Source of the DNA: Methanothermobacter sp. MT-2
GTDB lineage: Archaea > Methanobacteriota > Methanobacteria > Methanobacteriales > DSM-23052
Assembly (NCBI GenBank): GCA_003584625.1
Contig: AP017647.1
Location: forward strand, 1,226,603-1,290,602
Length of the DNA: 64,000 nucleotides
Direction of reading: 5' to 3'
Below are positions 38,745 to 47,946 of the stretch, one piece after another. The position numbers and the translations under genes are program-made. The notes under the pieces were generated by a model. That model searched no databases and was not told the DNA's origin. It saw nothing but the letters and a program-made list of their open reading frames with translations. The first letter of the stretch is position 1, and every line of letters begins with the position of its first letter.

Positions 38745-40394
38745 TCATCTTTTAATAAAGTATGGTTTTCTATTTTTATTTAGCACAATACTCTTTTTCC
38801 ATTCATCCCTCATTTCCGGGTGATCCTTTCTGAAGTGGGATCCCCTGCTTTCTTTGCGTATTAGGGCCGATCTTGTTACGAGTGATGCTGTTTTGAGCAT
38901 GTTCTCGATTTCAACAGCCTCTTGGAAGTACTTGTTGAATCTGCCACCTTCTGGGACGTCTATCCTCTGAAGTTCTCTTTGAAGAGATCTTATGGTGGAT
39001 AAGGCTGATCTAAGGGATTTTTCTTCTCGTATAATGGCAACGTTCTCCCACATGGTATCATGTAACCTTCTCTTAATCTCTGCTGGTCTCAGGTCACCTT
39101 CCCTAACCTTACTCTTTAACTTGTATTCCTGGGCCTCAACATAATCCTTGTTGAGTTTGAGATCTCCTTTAAGAGCGTTCTTCGCGGCTGAGATACCTGC
39201 ACGTCTCCCGAAAACTTGGGTGTCTGCAAGAGCGTTCCCACCTAACCGGTTAGCGCCATGAACTCCCCCGCTAACTTCCCCGGCTGCGAAAAGATTTTTA
39301 AGATTTGTACGACACCATGGGTCTATTCTAACACCACCCATGAAATGGTGAGCTGTTGGAGCAACTTCCATTGCCTCTTCGCGTATGTCCACACCCACAT
39401 CCAAGAATTGTAGGAACATTGTCTCTAACTTTTCTTCTATCACATCATCTGGAAGATGAGTCACATCTAAGTAGACGCCACCATTTTCTGTTCCCCGACC
39501 TTCCATGATCTCATTATAGATGGCCCTTGCGACAACATCCCTTGTTGCAAGCTCCAACCTGGGATCATATCTTTTCATGAAACGTTCGCCATCCTTGTTC
39601 CGGAGTATACCACCCTCACCCCTCACAGCCTCGGTTACAAGAACGCCCCTACGAGATTCTGGCCACACCATGCCTGTGGGGTGGAATTGGACTTGTTCCA
39701 TGTCAATGAGTTCTACACCAGCATCCCATGCTATGCTAAAACCGTCACCACCCTTCTGCAGAGTATTTGAGGTTACAGGATAAATGTGTCCAGCCCCTCC
39801 ACTCGCGAGTATAGTGGATTTAGCATTAAAACATATGAACCTTGAATCCTTTAATGAGATTCCAAGGGCTCCCTGGACGCTTTTTTCATCCTCGTCGAGT
39901 ATTAGTGAGGTTATCATCACCTCATCTAATGTTTCTATATCTCTTCTTGTTATCTCTTCTTTGAGTGCTGTTATGATCTCATGTCCTGTCCTATCACCCT
40001 GATAACAGGTTCTACGATATGTTTGACCCCCGAATGGGCGCTGATCAAGAATCCCAGACTCTTGTCTATCAAAGAGAGCCCCATAACTTTCAAGGTCTAT
40101 AAGCCGATCAGGCGCCTCATCAACCAGGATCCTTACAAGTTCAGGATCATTTAGGAACCCACCACCCTCTAGCGTGTCCTGGTAGTGGATTTCGGGGTTG
40201 TCCTCAGCATCCACAAAACCGAAGGCCGCATTATAACCGCCTTCAGCCATCCCTGTGCATCCTGATTTAAATGATAGACCCTTTGATACTATAAGAGCTT
40301 CAAGACCATGATCTGATACTTCAATGGCCGCGCGACTACCAGCGCCACCAGAGCCTATTATTAGAACATCACATTGATACACTTCGCTTTCCAT
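38745..40394 (-). CDS. tfrA: Thiol:fumarate reductase subunit A
   Basis: A 549-residue flavoprotein of the succinate dehydrogenase/fumarate reductase family. In Methanobacteriales TfrAB reduces fumarate with coenzymes M and B, giving succinate for biosynthesis and the CoM-S-S-CoB heterodisulfide. FAD-binding DVLIIGSGGAGSRAAIE, SGCTGMAEGGYNAAFG, the FGGQTYRRTCYQGDRTGHEI active site and TAHHFMGGVRID are present. No tfrB (Fe-S, CCG-domain) gene is in the window. There is no ribosome-binding site: AAATATATAGG at about 40412-40424 is 20-30 bases before the ATG, which suggests a leaderless mRNA. Confidence 0.93.
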   Translation of the reverse strand: MESEVYQCDVLIIGSGGAGSRAAIEVSDHGLEALIVSKGLSFKSGCTGMAEGGYNAAFGFVDAEDNPEIHYQDTLEGGGFLNDPELVRILVDEAPDRLIDLESYGALFDRQESGILDQRPFGGQTYRRTCYQGDRTGHEIITALKEEITRRDIETLDEVMITSLILDEDEKSVQGALGISLKDSRFICFNAKSTILASGGAGHIYPVTSNTLQKGGDGFSIAWDAGVELIDMEQVQFHPTGMVWPESRRGVLVTEAVRGEGGILRNKDGERFMKRYDPRLELATRDVVARAIYNEIMEGRGTENGGVYLDVTHLPDDVIEEKLETMFLQFLDVGVDIREEAMEVAPTAHHFMGGVRIDPWCRTNLKNLFAAGEVSGGVHGANRLGGNALADTQVFGRRAGISAAKNALKGDLKLNKDYVEAQEYKLKSKVREGDLRPAEIKRRLHDTMWENVAIIREEKSLRSALSTIRSLQRELQRIDVPEGGRFNKYFQEAVEIENMLKTASLVTRSALIRKESRGSHFRKDHPEMRDEWKKSIVLNKNRKPYFIKR

Positions 40395-40476
40395 AATCTA
40401 TAATCTACCTATATATTTATTATAAGTGTTGGTATAGACAGATTGAAATATTAGGGAATGATATTGAGGGTTGGAT

Positions 40477-42072
40477 TTGAAAAGGAAAGATGTGATAAAA
40501 TTAGCTAGGAAGGATTTTGAAAGGGCATGGGTTGAAACTGGCAAGTTAATTAGGAAACCTCACCATGACATGGAATATCCCCGTCTAAGGTTTAAAATGG
40601 GAAGGCCACACATCCTCTATGATACTATATGGAGGTTAAGGGATGCTTATCTTAAACTAGGATTTGATGAGGTTGTTAACCCTATATTCATTGATGAAGA
40701 ACATATCTACAAGCAATTCGGGCCTGAAGCCCCAGCGATACTTGACAGATGCTTTTATCTTGCAGGACTACCCAGGCCAGATATTGGGTTGGGCCTTGAA
40801 AAGATAGATGAGATTAAGAAATTGGATGTTGAAGTCGATGATGAAAAGATAAGTAATTTGAAGGAAGTTTTCAGATCATATAAGAAGGGTGTTCTTGCAG
40901 GTGACGATCTAGTAATGGAGGTTTCATCAGCTCTTGGTGTGAGTAATGATACAGGTCTCAGGGTTCTTGAAATGGTTTTCCCTGAGATAAGAGATTTAAA
41001 TCCTCTAGCTACAAAGAATACGCTGCGTTCTCATATGACATCTGGTTGGTTTATAACATTACAATATTTACATGACAAGTATAAGCTCCCATTAAAATTG
41101 TTTTCAATAGATCGATGTTTTAGAAGGGAGCAGAGAGAGGATTCAAGCCATCTTATGACATATTATTCAGCCTCTTGTGTAATGGTTGATGAAGAAGTGC
41201 CATTAGATGTTGGGAAAGCCGTATCAGAGGGTCTCTTGGAATATTTCGGGTTTTCAAAGTTTAAGTTTCTACCTGATGAAAAAAAATCGAAATATTATAT
41301 TCCTGGGACGCAAACAGAAGTTTATGGATACCATCCAAAACTCAGGGAATGGGTTGAAATCGCAACCTTCGGCTTATATTCACCCATAGCACTCTCAAAA
41401 TATGGGGTGGATAAAGACGTGATGAACCTCGGATTAGGGGTTGAAAGACTTGCAATGATACTATCCCAGGAGAACGATATAAGAGAGATGGTCTATCCCC
41501 AAATATACAGGGAATGGGAGCTTTCAGATAGGGAAATTGCAAGTATGCTCAGGATAAACTTATATCCTGTGACAGAAGATGGAAGAAAACTCATGGAAAA
41601 GATCATAAATGTCTGGAGAAAACATGGATCCGAGCTTTCACCTTGCAGTTTCACAGTATATGATGGTGAATTCCTAGGAAGAAATATCCATGTAGAAGCT
41701 GTTGAAGTGGAAGAAAACACTCTTCTTTTGGGTCCCGCGGCCACTAACCGCATCTTCATCTATGATGGGAACATACTAGGAGTTCCTGATGATGAGAAAC
41801 TTGACACAAAACTTATAAAAAAGGCCAGAAGAAATGGTATAGATACCAGGATAACCTATATGGATGCTCTTGCAGCCGAAGCCGCATATAAGATCGAAGA
41901 GATGGTGGTAACAGGCTCAGATACTGTTAAGGTTAGAAGTGCCATTGCACGTTCACTTTCAGACCTCAACTTGAAATTAGACAAGGTTGCTATGAGATAT
42001 ATCACAAGTAAAAACAAGGTAATAGACCTCAGAGGCCCCACATTTTCAACAATAAAAGCCAGGATAAAATAA
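40477..42072 (+). CDS. sepS: O-phosphoserine--tRNA(Cys) ligase
   Basis: A class II synthetase that charges tRNA-Cys with phosphoserine, later converted by SepCysS; this replaces CysRS in many methanogens. HHDMEYPRLRFKMG, the motif 2 region IDRCFRREQREDSSHL and motif 3 GLGVERLAMILS identify it. The C-terminal domain ends LRGPTFSTIKARIK. The start is TTG. The TTG at 40477 has GAGGG at better spacing than TTG 40471 and gives MKRKDVIKLARKDFERAW. First gene of a four-gene operon, divergent from tfrA. Confidence 0.95.
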   Translation: MKRKDVIKLARKDFERAWVETGKLIRKPHHDMEYPRLRFKMGRPHILYDTIWRLRDAYLKLGFDEVVNPIFIDEEHIYKQFGPEAPAILDRCFYLAGLPRPDIGLGLEKIDEIKKLDVEVDDEKISNLKEVFRSYKKGVLAGDDLVMEVSSALGVSNDTGLRVLEMVFPEIRDLNPLATKNTLRSHMTSGWFITLQYLHDKYKLPLKLFSIDRCFRREQREDSSHLMTYYSASCVMVDEEVPLDVGKAVSEGLLEYFGFSKFKFLPDEKKSKYYIPGTQTEVYGYHPKLREWVEIATFGLYSPIALSKYGVDKDVMNLGLGVERLAMILSQENDIREMVYPQIYREWELSDREIASMLRINLYPVTEDGRKLMEKIINVWRKHGSELSPCSFTVYDGEFLGRNIHVEAVEVEENTLLLGPAATNRIFIYDGNILGVPDDEKLDTKLIKKARRNGIDTRITYMDALAAEAAYKIEEMVVTGSDTVKVRSAIARSLSDLNLKLDKVAMRYITSKNKVIDLRGPTFSTIKARIK

Positions 42073-42686
42073 TGTACTGGAATCAACTTATAGATACAAT
42101 GGTGTGCTTGCAATGTGAATGGTCGAAGAAAGTCGTGAAAAAGGATGTTATTTCACATTTTAAATATATATGTGGTGCTGACATCTCATTCACAGTAGCT
42201 AATAAGGGGATAGCAGCGGCCGTGATAATGAACACCCATCTAGAAGTTGTTGAAAAGGCATATAAAAAAGTTGAATTACCCATACCATACATAAGCGGAT
42301 TTTTGGGGTTCAGAGAAGCTGAAGCCATCCTAGATGTTTTAAATGGATTAGAAAATCCATTTGATGTTCTCATGGTTAATGGGAACGGCACATTACACCC
42401 AAGAGGCTTTGGATTGGCAAGCCATGTTGGAGTTCTCCTAGGGAAACCAACCATTGGCATCACCAGAAGACCTATAAAAGAAGCTGAAAGGGATAATTCA
42501 CTCCTAAAAATAAAAGGGAAAGTTGAGGGTAAAATAGTCAATGGGATAATTGTAAGTGTTGGGCATAAAATAACCTTAAAAACTGCTGTGAAAGTAGTTA
42601 AAAACACAAGCATATATAAGATGCCAGAGCCTCTGAGACAAGCACACATACTCTGCACAAAAAAGGCCAAGGAGGAATTAAAATGA
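42072..42686 (+). CDS. nfi: Endonuclease V homolog with an altered catalytic Asp
   Basis: A 204-residue member of the endonuclease V family (cleaves near deoxyinosine or in inosine RNA). GADISF contains Asp37, IPYISGFLGFREAEAIL contains Glu82, LHPRGFGLASHVGVLLGKPTIG matches the family core, and SVGHKITL has His165. At the position of the essential Asp110 of the E. coli enzyme (usual VDGHG/VDGQG) this protein has VNGNG, Asn103. It may be inactive, have changed metal use, or be an RNA-binding derivative. The ATG overlaps the sepS stop (TAATG) and its own stop overlaps ribK (ATGA). Confidence 0.88.
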   Translation: MYWNQLIDTMVCLQCEWSKKVVKKDVISHFKYICGADISFTVANKGIAAAVIMNTHLEVVEKAYKKVELPIPYISGFLGFREAEAILDVLNGLENPFDVLMVNGNGTLHPRGFGLASHVGVLLGKPTIGITRRPIKEAERDNSLLKIKGKVEGKIVNGIIVSVGHKITLKTAVKVVKNTSIYKMPEPLRQAHILCTKKAKEELK

Positions 42687-43081
42687 AAATCAAGGGCACA
42701 TTAACATCAGGTTCGGGTGAAGGAGCCTATTACATGTCAAAAGAATTATATTCTCACCAATTCAAGGAAAAACTGGGATTCGAACCATACCCAGGAACCC
42801 TCAATATTATAATCCAAGACAAGGATATACCCTCCATAAAAGAATGCATACTACACGCAAAGAAAATAAAAGGAAAAGAAAAGTTCGGTGATGTCCTCTA
42901 TATGGAAGCCGCGCTCAATAATAAGATTAAAGGCGCCATAATATTCCCAGTTAAAACGCATCATCCACCCAGGATACTTGAATTCATAGCACCAGTTTAT
43001 ATTCGCCAAACACTTAAATTAAAGGATGGAGATACCGTCACAATATTAGCTGATTGTGAAAAATATGATCAAAGGTCGTGA
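42683..43081 (+). CDS. ribK: CTP-dependent riboflavin kinase
   Basis: A 132-residue archaeal riboflavin kinase (former DUF120) that makes FMN with CTP as phosphate donor. GTLTSGSGEGAYYMS (about 5-19), the FEPYPGTLNIII block (about 34-45), and the C-terminal HHPPRILEFIAPVYIRQTLKLKDGD region are the conserved parts. It forms a riboflavin/FMN pair with ribB, six bases downstream. It overlaps the endonuclease V gene by four bases. Confidence 0.94.
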   Translation: MKIKGTLTSGSGEGAYYMSKELYSHQFKEKLGFEPYPGTLNIIIQDKDIPSIKECILHAKKIKGKEKFGDVLYMEAALNNKIKGAIIFPVKTHHPPRILEFIAPVYIRQTLKLKDGDTVTILADCEKYDQRS

Positions 43082-43086
43082 TTACA

Positions 43087-43776
43087 ATGATCAAAGAAGC
43101 GCTGAAATCACTAAAGAAAGGTGAAATAATACTTGTCTTTGACGCTGCAAACAGAGAAAGAGAAACAGACATGATATTAGCCGCTGAACTCGTAACACCC
43201 GAACATATAAAAATACTTAGAAATGATGCCGGAGGCCTAATATGCGCCCCAGTATCATCAGAAAACGCCGAAAAGCTTGGAATACCATTCATGACTGATA
43301 TAATGCAGGTTGCAAGCGAAAAATATAAAGTGCTCAAAAGGTTATCACCACATGACATACCCTATGATGAAAAATCCGCATTTTCCATTACAATAAACCA
43401 CAGAAAAACATTCACAGGGATAACAGATAATGACCGGGCCCTGACGATAAAAGAACTCGCACTATTATGCAAAAATAATAAACATGAAAAGTTTGGAGAA
43501 TTTTTCAGATCCCCAGGTCATGTTACACTATTAAGAGCCGCCCCGGGCCATGTACTAAATAGGAAAGGGCATACCGAGATGAGCATAGCCTTAATGGAGA
43601 TGGCTGGCCTGACAGGTGTTGCTGTCTGCTGTGAAATGATGGATGACAATAATGGCAATTCATTGAGTATTAGTGATGCTCAATTGTATGCCAATGAACA
43701 TGATCTGGTTTTCCTTGATGGTTCACAGGTCATCAAAGCATACAAAGAATATAAAGGGGTTATAAACCCTCCTTAA
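43087..43776 (+). CDS. ribB: 3,4-dihydroxy-2-butanone 4-phosphate synthase
   Basis: Converts ribulose 5-phosphate to the four-carbon riboflavin precursor plus formate. The acidic metal-binding motif DAANRERETDMILAAE lies near residues 20-35. FRSPGHVTLLRAAPGHVLNRKGHTEM contains the histidines and glutamates of the second half-site. I favour ATG 43087 (229 residues) over the GTG at 43078 that overlaps the ribK stop. The last 17 bases overlap the convergent amidotransferase gene. Confidence 0.95.
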   Translation: MIKEALKSLKKGEIILVFDAANRERETDMILAAELVTPEHIKILRNDAGGLICAPVSSENAEKLGIPFMTDIMQVASEKYKVLKRLSPHDIPYDEKSAFSITINHRKTFTGITDNDRALTIKELALLCKNNKHEKFGEFFRSPGHVTLLRAAPGHVLNRKGHTEMSIALMEMAGLTGVAVCCEMMDDNNGNSLSISDAQLYANEHDLVFLDGSQVIKAYKEYKGVINPP

Positions 43777-45256
43777 ATTTCCTGTCTAGAACTTCTATTG
43801 GAATATAACCCTTAAATGAAGGTTCACGCGCCAATGAGAATATCTCCGAAACATTAATGTTTTCTTCAACTGTTTTCAGGGCTGTGAGACAGAAATCTTC
43901 GAGTCTGATTTCTATCTCTGGGGTTCCCCCCCTTTCACTAATGTTAACCTTAGGGAGCTTATAGATGAAATCGCAGTCTAGAGCATGTCCTATGAAATCC
44001 GCGGCCTTCCTGAATATTTCATCGTCATAGACTCTGTTGAGTATAACAGCTTTTATGTCTATGCCCAATTTTCTCATAAGTTTTCCATGTGCTACTATAT
44101 CGAGTGCAGCTGATTCTATACCACCTTTACTACAATTTGAAACTAATATGACTGGTATGTTAGCGGCAAATGCGATCTCGGCTGATGAATATGGAACTTT
44201 TTCGTTAAGCAGCCCTGTCACACTACTCATAACACCTTCTATGATAACAATATCATATGATGAATCTTTTAACCTGTTGATAACATCTTTTAGTGGCATC
44301 CATCCTAGGTCGGCTATTTTTATCGATGAATATTCTTCCATTTTTTCTTTCACAAGGTAAAGTGCTGGTACTATATCCCTAACATCGGGTCCCACTTTTA
44401 GAATTCCAACATGGAATCCCTTCTTGCGGAGTGCGCCTGCAATACCCGTGGTTATAAATGTTTTACCAGAACCAGAACCTGTACTTGCCACCATTATCAT
44501 CAGCGGATACTTAGATTTTCTCCTCCCACCATCTGGAACCCTGATTTTAGTGTTAATGGCCAATTCAGATTTTATCTTTTTAATAAGGATATTGTTAAGT
44601 TCCAAAGCCTTCTTTTTGTCCTTTTCGTTCGCATCTAAAAATTTTAGGATGTTTTCAACGAGTCTTGGATTGTAATCTAAACAACCATGGATTAGTGTGC
44701 CTACAACATTCCCATCATCGTTACAAACCCCTGATAGGATCTCCCTAGGATTATCTTTATAGTCGCTTCTTTTTATCTTTGAGTAGAATATGGGCTTTGC
44801 ATCTCCTTTTATCTCTCCGTAGGTATGGCAATGAAATCCTTGGATAGTGGTGCCAACAAGATCCTTTGTCATGAAGGATTCGCCCACTACAGAGGCTTCA
44901 ACCCTATCATTGCTTATCATAGGCTCAAAATTAACATTTAGAAGGCCTAAACCTTCCCTTTTAATGGGATAAGGTGATCTTCGGCCTATATTGGTTTCTT
45001 TTCCTAGTACTTGGAATCCTGAGCATATACCTATAATGAAACCGTCTTTTGAGATTTTTTTGACTTCAAGGGCGAAATCTGGGTTTATTGAACCAGATTC
45101 TATTATGGTGCCGCCTGGAATTATCAGACCATCTAGTATCTTGTGGGCTGGTTCGCCTTTGATTAGACCGTTTTCTTTAACGATATCTGTTGGTAAGTTG
45201 CCGAAGTCTTCAAATGCCGGTACTGAACCTTTTAGGTATGCTAATCCTATCCTCAT
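43760..45256 (-). CDS. CobB/CobQ-like protein with domains in reversed order
   Basis: A 498-residue protein with a class I glutamine amidotransferase domain first and a BioD/CobQ-type ATPase domain second. The GATase has GLIIPGG, the nucleophile elbow GIICSGFQVLG written as FIIGICSGFQ (Cys78), and TLIHGCLDYNP (His190). The ATPase begins near 250 with Walker A ASTGSGSGKTFITTGIAG (about 257-274) and has IVIIEGVMSSVTG and VILVSNCSKGG. True CobB, CobQ and CfbB have the ATPase first. Substrate is unknown: a cobamide-, F430- or cell-wall-related carboxylate amidation would fit the family, but no neighbour decides it. Confidence 0.82.
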   Translation of the reverse strand: MRIGLAYLKGSVPAFEDFGNLPTDIVKENGLIKGEPAHKILDGLIIPGGTIIESGSINPDFALEVKKISKDGFIIGICSGFQVLGKETNIGRRSPYPIKREGLGLLNVNFEPMISNDRVEASVVGESFMTKDLVGTTIQGFHCHTYGEIKGDAKPIFYSKIKRSDYKDNPREILSGVCNDDGNVVGTLIHGCLDYNPRLVENILKFLDANEKDKKKALELNNILIKKIKSELAINTKIRVPDGGRRKSKYPLMIMVASTGSGSGKTFITTGIAGALRKKGFHVGILKVGPDVRDIVPALYLVKEKMEEYSSIKIADLGWMPLKDVINRLKDSSYDIVIIEGVMSSVTGLLNEKVPYSSAEIAFAANIPVILVSNCSKGGIESAALDIVAHGKLMRKLGIDIKAVILNRVYDDEIFRKAADFIGHALDCDFIYKLPKVNISERGGTPEIEIRLEDFCLTALKTVEENINVSEIFSLAREPSFKGYIPIEVLDRKFKEGL

Positions 45257-45262
45257 TTTTGG

Positions 45263-46639
45263 TCATCTTTCAAGTATTGATCTGATCTCTAACATTGTTT
45301 TCATGATCTTCCAATCTTCTAGGGGTTTTGCCTGTAACTGTAAACCTACTGGGATCCCCTTAACGTCACCTACTTTCATGTTAGCGGCTGGTATCCCTGC
45401 AAGGTTAGCTATAACAGTTAAAACGTCATATGAGTACATTTCCATGGGTGTGAGTGTTGTTCCAATCTTGTGAGGTAATTTGGGTACGGTCGGTCCTAAT
45501 ATGACATCCACATTTTTTAAAATGTTTTTTATTTCTCTTCTTATGAGTGAGCGGGCTTGGAGGGCTCGCCTATAATATTTGCCTGAGAATTCTTTCTGGC
45601 TTATATATGATCCGATTTGTATCCTTCTTAGGACTTCTTCGCCGCAGACATCCTCAATCTTGTACCCGTATTTTCTACCATCATATTTTCTTGTGGCGGA
45701 AAAGAATTCCACATAATTTATTAGATAATAGGTTGGTAGGCAAAGGTCAATGTATCTAAAGGGGAGTTCAACCACTTTAAAGCCTTCTTCCTTGACTAGG
45801 TCAATGGTATCATCTATTATATCAACTATAGGATCATCTGTAACTTCCTGGAACTCTCTCACAACCCCAAAGGTTAAATCATGGCCCTCTTCTTCATTGA
45901 ATAGTTTGGTGAATGATGTCCCCTCAAATTTTATCGTTGTAGGATCCCTGGGATCATAACCGCTTATAACATCAAATAGGATAGCCAGACCATATAGGTC
46001 ATTTGCCAGGGGCCCTATCTGGTCGAAGCTCATGGCAAGATCAAGCAGACCCTGCCGGGATACGAAACCATAGGTTGGTTTGAATCCGTAGACTCCACAA
46101 TGCGATGCTGGGTTTCTTATGGAGCCACCTGTATCTGATCCAAGCGCCAAGTCGCATAGTTCAGCTGCTATTGCAGCTGCGCTACCCCCACTTGAACCTC
46201 CTGGGATTCTTCCCTTTGCCGCGGGATTGTCTGTCACGCCAAAATAGGATGTTTCTGTTGAGCTGCCAGCCGCAAACTCGTCCATGTTAGTCATCCCAAT
46301 GATTATACCATCTTCTTTTTTTATTCTTTCTATGACAGTGGCATCATAACTTCCCAGGTAATTTTCAAGTGTTTTAGAAGCTGCCGAAACTGTGAAATCT
46401 TTAACATTAATATTACTTTTCACACCAATTACTAGACCTGCTAATCTACCAACATTCTCACCCTTCGATATTCTTGAATCGATTTCAGCAGCCTTTCTAA
46501 TGGCATATTCACGATTAACCTCTATAAAAGCATTTATCCCTGGATCTTTTTTTTCTATGGTCTTGAGGAAACTTTCAACATTTTCTTCTGCTGTTAGTTC
46601 ATGACCTTTGATCGCTCCAAGTTTACTAGTAATATCCAT
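45263..46639 (-). CDS. gatA: Glutamyl-tRNA(Gln)/aspartyl-tRNA(Asn) amidotransferase subunit A
   Basis: The amidase subunit of GatCAB. The Ser-cisSer-Lys triad is visible: LAGLVIGVKSNINVKD (Lys), PGGSSGGSAAAIAA and LGSDTGGSIRNPASHCG (serines). IDLCLPTYYLINYVEFFSA and the C-terminal NLAGIPAANMKVGDVKGIPV are typical. ATG 46639 follows AAGGTGT at good spacing and gives 458 residues. gatB and gatC are elsewhere. Since archaea also use GatDE for Gln-tRNA, this complex may serve Asn-tRNA. It is seven bases upstream of the domain-swapped amidotransferase. Confidence 0.93.
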   Translation of the reverse strand: MDITSKLGAIKGHELTAEENVESFLKTIEKKDPGINAFIEVNREYAIRKAAEIDSRISKGENVGRLAGLVIGVKSNINVKDFTVSAASKTLENYLGSYDATVIERIKKEDGIIIGMTNMDEFAAGSSTETSYFGVTDNPAAKGRIPGGSSGGSAAAIAAELCDLALGSDTGGSIRNPASHCGVYGFKPTYGFVSRQGLLDLAMSFDQIGPLANDLYGLAILFDVISGYDPRDPTTIKFEGTSFTKLFNEEEGHDLTFGVVREFQEVTDDPIVDIIDDTIDLVKEEGFKVVELPFRYIDLCLPTYYLINYVEFFSATRKYDGRKYGYKIEDVCGEEVLRRIQIGSYISQKEFSGKYYRRALQARSLIRREIKNILKNVDVILGPTVPKLPHKIGTTLTPMEMYSYDVLTVIANLAGIPAANMKVGDVKGIPVGLQLQAKPLEDWKIMKTMLEIRSILER

Positions 46640-46714
46640 CGATAACACCTTAATAGTGATAAATTATCATACACATATAAGATTTTATCCACATAAGCCG
46701 TTTATGGTGAGCAG

Positions 46715-47701
46715 ATGAAAAAAACTCTACTACTAAGAAAAAGTGACATCAAAAACCTCATAGACATGAATGACATCCTAAAAGCTGTGGAAAAGGCATT
46801 CAAAGAATATGCTCTCGGCAAGGTCCAAATGCCCCCAAAAAGTTACCTGTTCTTTCCTGAGGGCGATTTCAGGATAATGCCATCATACCTAGAATATTCC
46901 CAGGTGGCCGGTGTCAAATGTGTTAATTCACACCCAAAAAATCCAAAAAAATATTCCCTACCCACTGTAATGGCCATCATAGAATTAATAGATCCCACGG
47001 ATGGCTTCCCACTCACAATAATGGACGGCACTTGGATCACCGATATGAGAACTGGGGCGGCCGGCGGCATATCAGCAAAATATCTTGCAAGACCAGACTC
47101 AAAAAAACTTGGTATAATAGGGGCTGGTAGACAAGCACGCACACAGCTTATGGCCATCAAAAACGTGTTGGATATTGAGGAAGTTACTGTATATTGTCGC
47201 ACACCATCAGCTAGAGAGAAATTTGCAAAAGAAACATCCAAGAAATATAATATAGATGTTAAACCTGCGAAAACGGCCCGGGAAGCTGTTAAAGGCAAGG
47301 ATATAATAGTCACAGCAACCCCTTCAACCAAACCTGTCATAGAATTGGAATGGACACCCCCAGGCGTCCATATATGTGCGATAGGTGCTGACGCTCCCGG
47401 CAAACAAGAACTGGATCCAAGGATCCTCATAGAGGGGCGGATTTTCGTCGATTCATGGGAACAAGCCTCCCATAGCGGTGAAATAAACGTACCCCTCAGG
47501 GAGGGTATAATATCCAAGGAGGATATAAAAGGTACTCTGGGCCAAGTCATAATAGGTGAAGTCCCTGGAAGGACTAGTGAGGATGAAATAACAATCTTTG
47601 ATTCAACAGGCCTTTCAGTACAGGATATGGCAACAGCATCATTAATATATGAGAGAGCATTAAAAGAAAAAAGAGGAATCCCCATAAACTTCATGGGGTG
47701 A
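46715..47701 (+). CDS. ala: Alanine dehydrogenase, ornithine cyclodeaminase/mu-crystallin family
   Basis: A 328-residue NAD(P)-dependent enzyme of the archaeal alanine dehydrogenase type, reversibly aminating pyruvate. QMPPKSYLFFPEGDFRIMPS, GVKCVNSHPKNP with the substrate lysine, and LTIMDGTWITDMRTGAAGG are followed by the Rossmann motif LGIIGAGRQARTQLMAI (about 130-146). DSTGLSVQDMATA lies near the end. Related ornithine cyclodeaminases are the main alternative. Divergent from gatA. Repeat copy B begins at its stop codon. Confidence 0.9.
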   Translation: MKKTLLLRKSDIKNLIDMNDILKAVEKAFKEYALGKVQMPPKSYLFFPEGDFRIMPSYLEYSQVAGVKCVNSHPKNPKKYSLPTVMAIIELIDPTDGFPLTIMDGTWITDMRTGAAGGISAKYLARPDSKKLGIIGAGRQARTQLMAIKNVLDIEEVTVYCRTPSAREKFAKETSKKYNIDVKPAKTAREAVKGKDIIVTATPSTKPVIELEWTPPGVHICAIGADAPGKQELDPRILIEGRIFVDSWEQASHSGEINVPLREGIISKEDIKGTLGQVIIGEVPGRTSEDEITIFDSTGLSVQDMATASLIYERALKEKRGIPINFMG

Positions 47702-47897
47702 CCCTCCCCCTGGGGGCTTGCAAAGTTGAGGAGTTCATCTCCCCTGTTTCACGCCCCCCTCCCGGGGACGGTCACCAGGCCCCCACACACTTCCCGAGGA
47801 GTGGGCTACCTTATGAAAAAAAGGTAGTATTTGAATTTACTTATATCCTTGTATACTTCTCTTTCAAGTGTGGGGGTAAAAGTAACAGGGAGATAAA
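47698..47897. repeat. Repeat element copy B (about 200 bp)
   Basis: Second copy of the element at 35517-35737, in the same orientation. GTGACC again contains the stop of the preceding gene. The end palindrome is CCCCCTGGGGG here, shorter but still paired. The core GGGGACGGTCACCAGGCCCC and GAGGAGTGGGCTAC is nearly identical. The A-run hairpin has changed sequence (CTACCTT/AAGGTAG) but kept pairing. ATTTACTTAT, GTATACTT and AAGTAACAGGGAGATAAA match copy A. Copy B lacks a segment of about 16 bases found in A after the first palindrome. Conservation of pairing with changed bases argues that the hairpins matter. Confidence 0.75.
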
Positions 47898-47946
47898 AAA
47901 AATTATATCAAAAAAAAGTATAGATTATAGTGTAGGAGATGTTCTA

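Noticed and set aside
47698-47946. Upstream part of the frame that ends in the 51-residue protein
   Set aside because: It runs through repeat B, is rich in Pro/Arg and has no start signal; the ATG at 47947 has its own ribosome-binding site.
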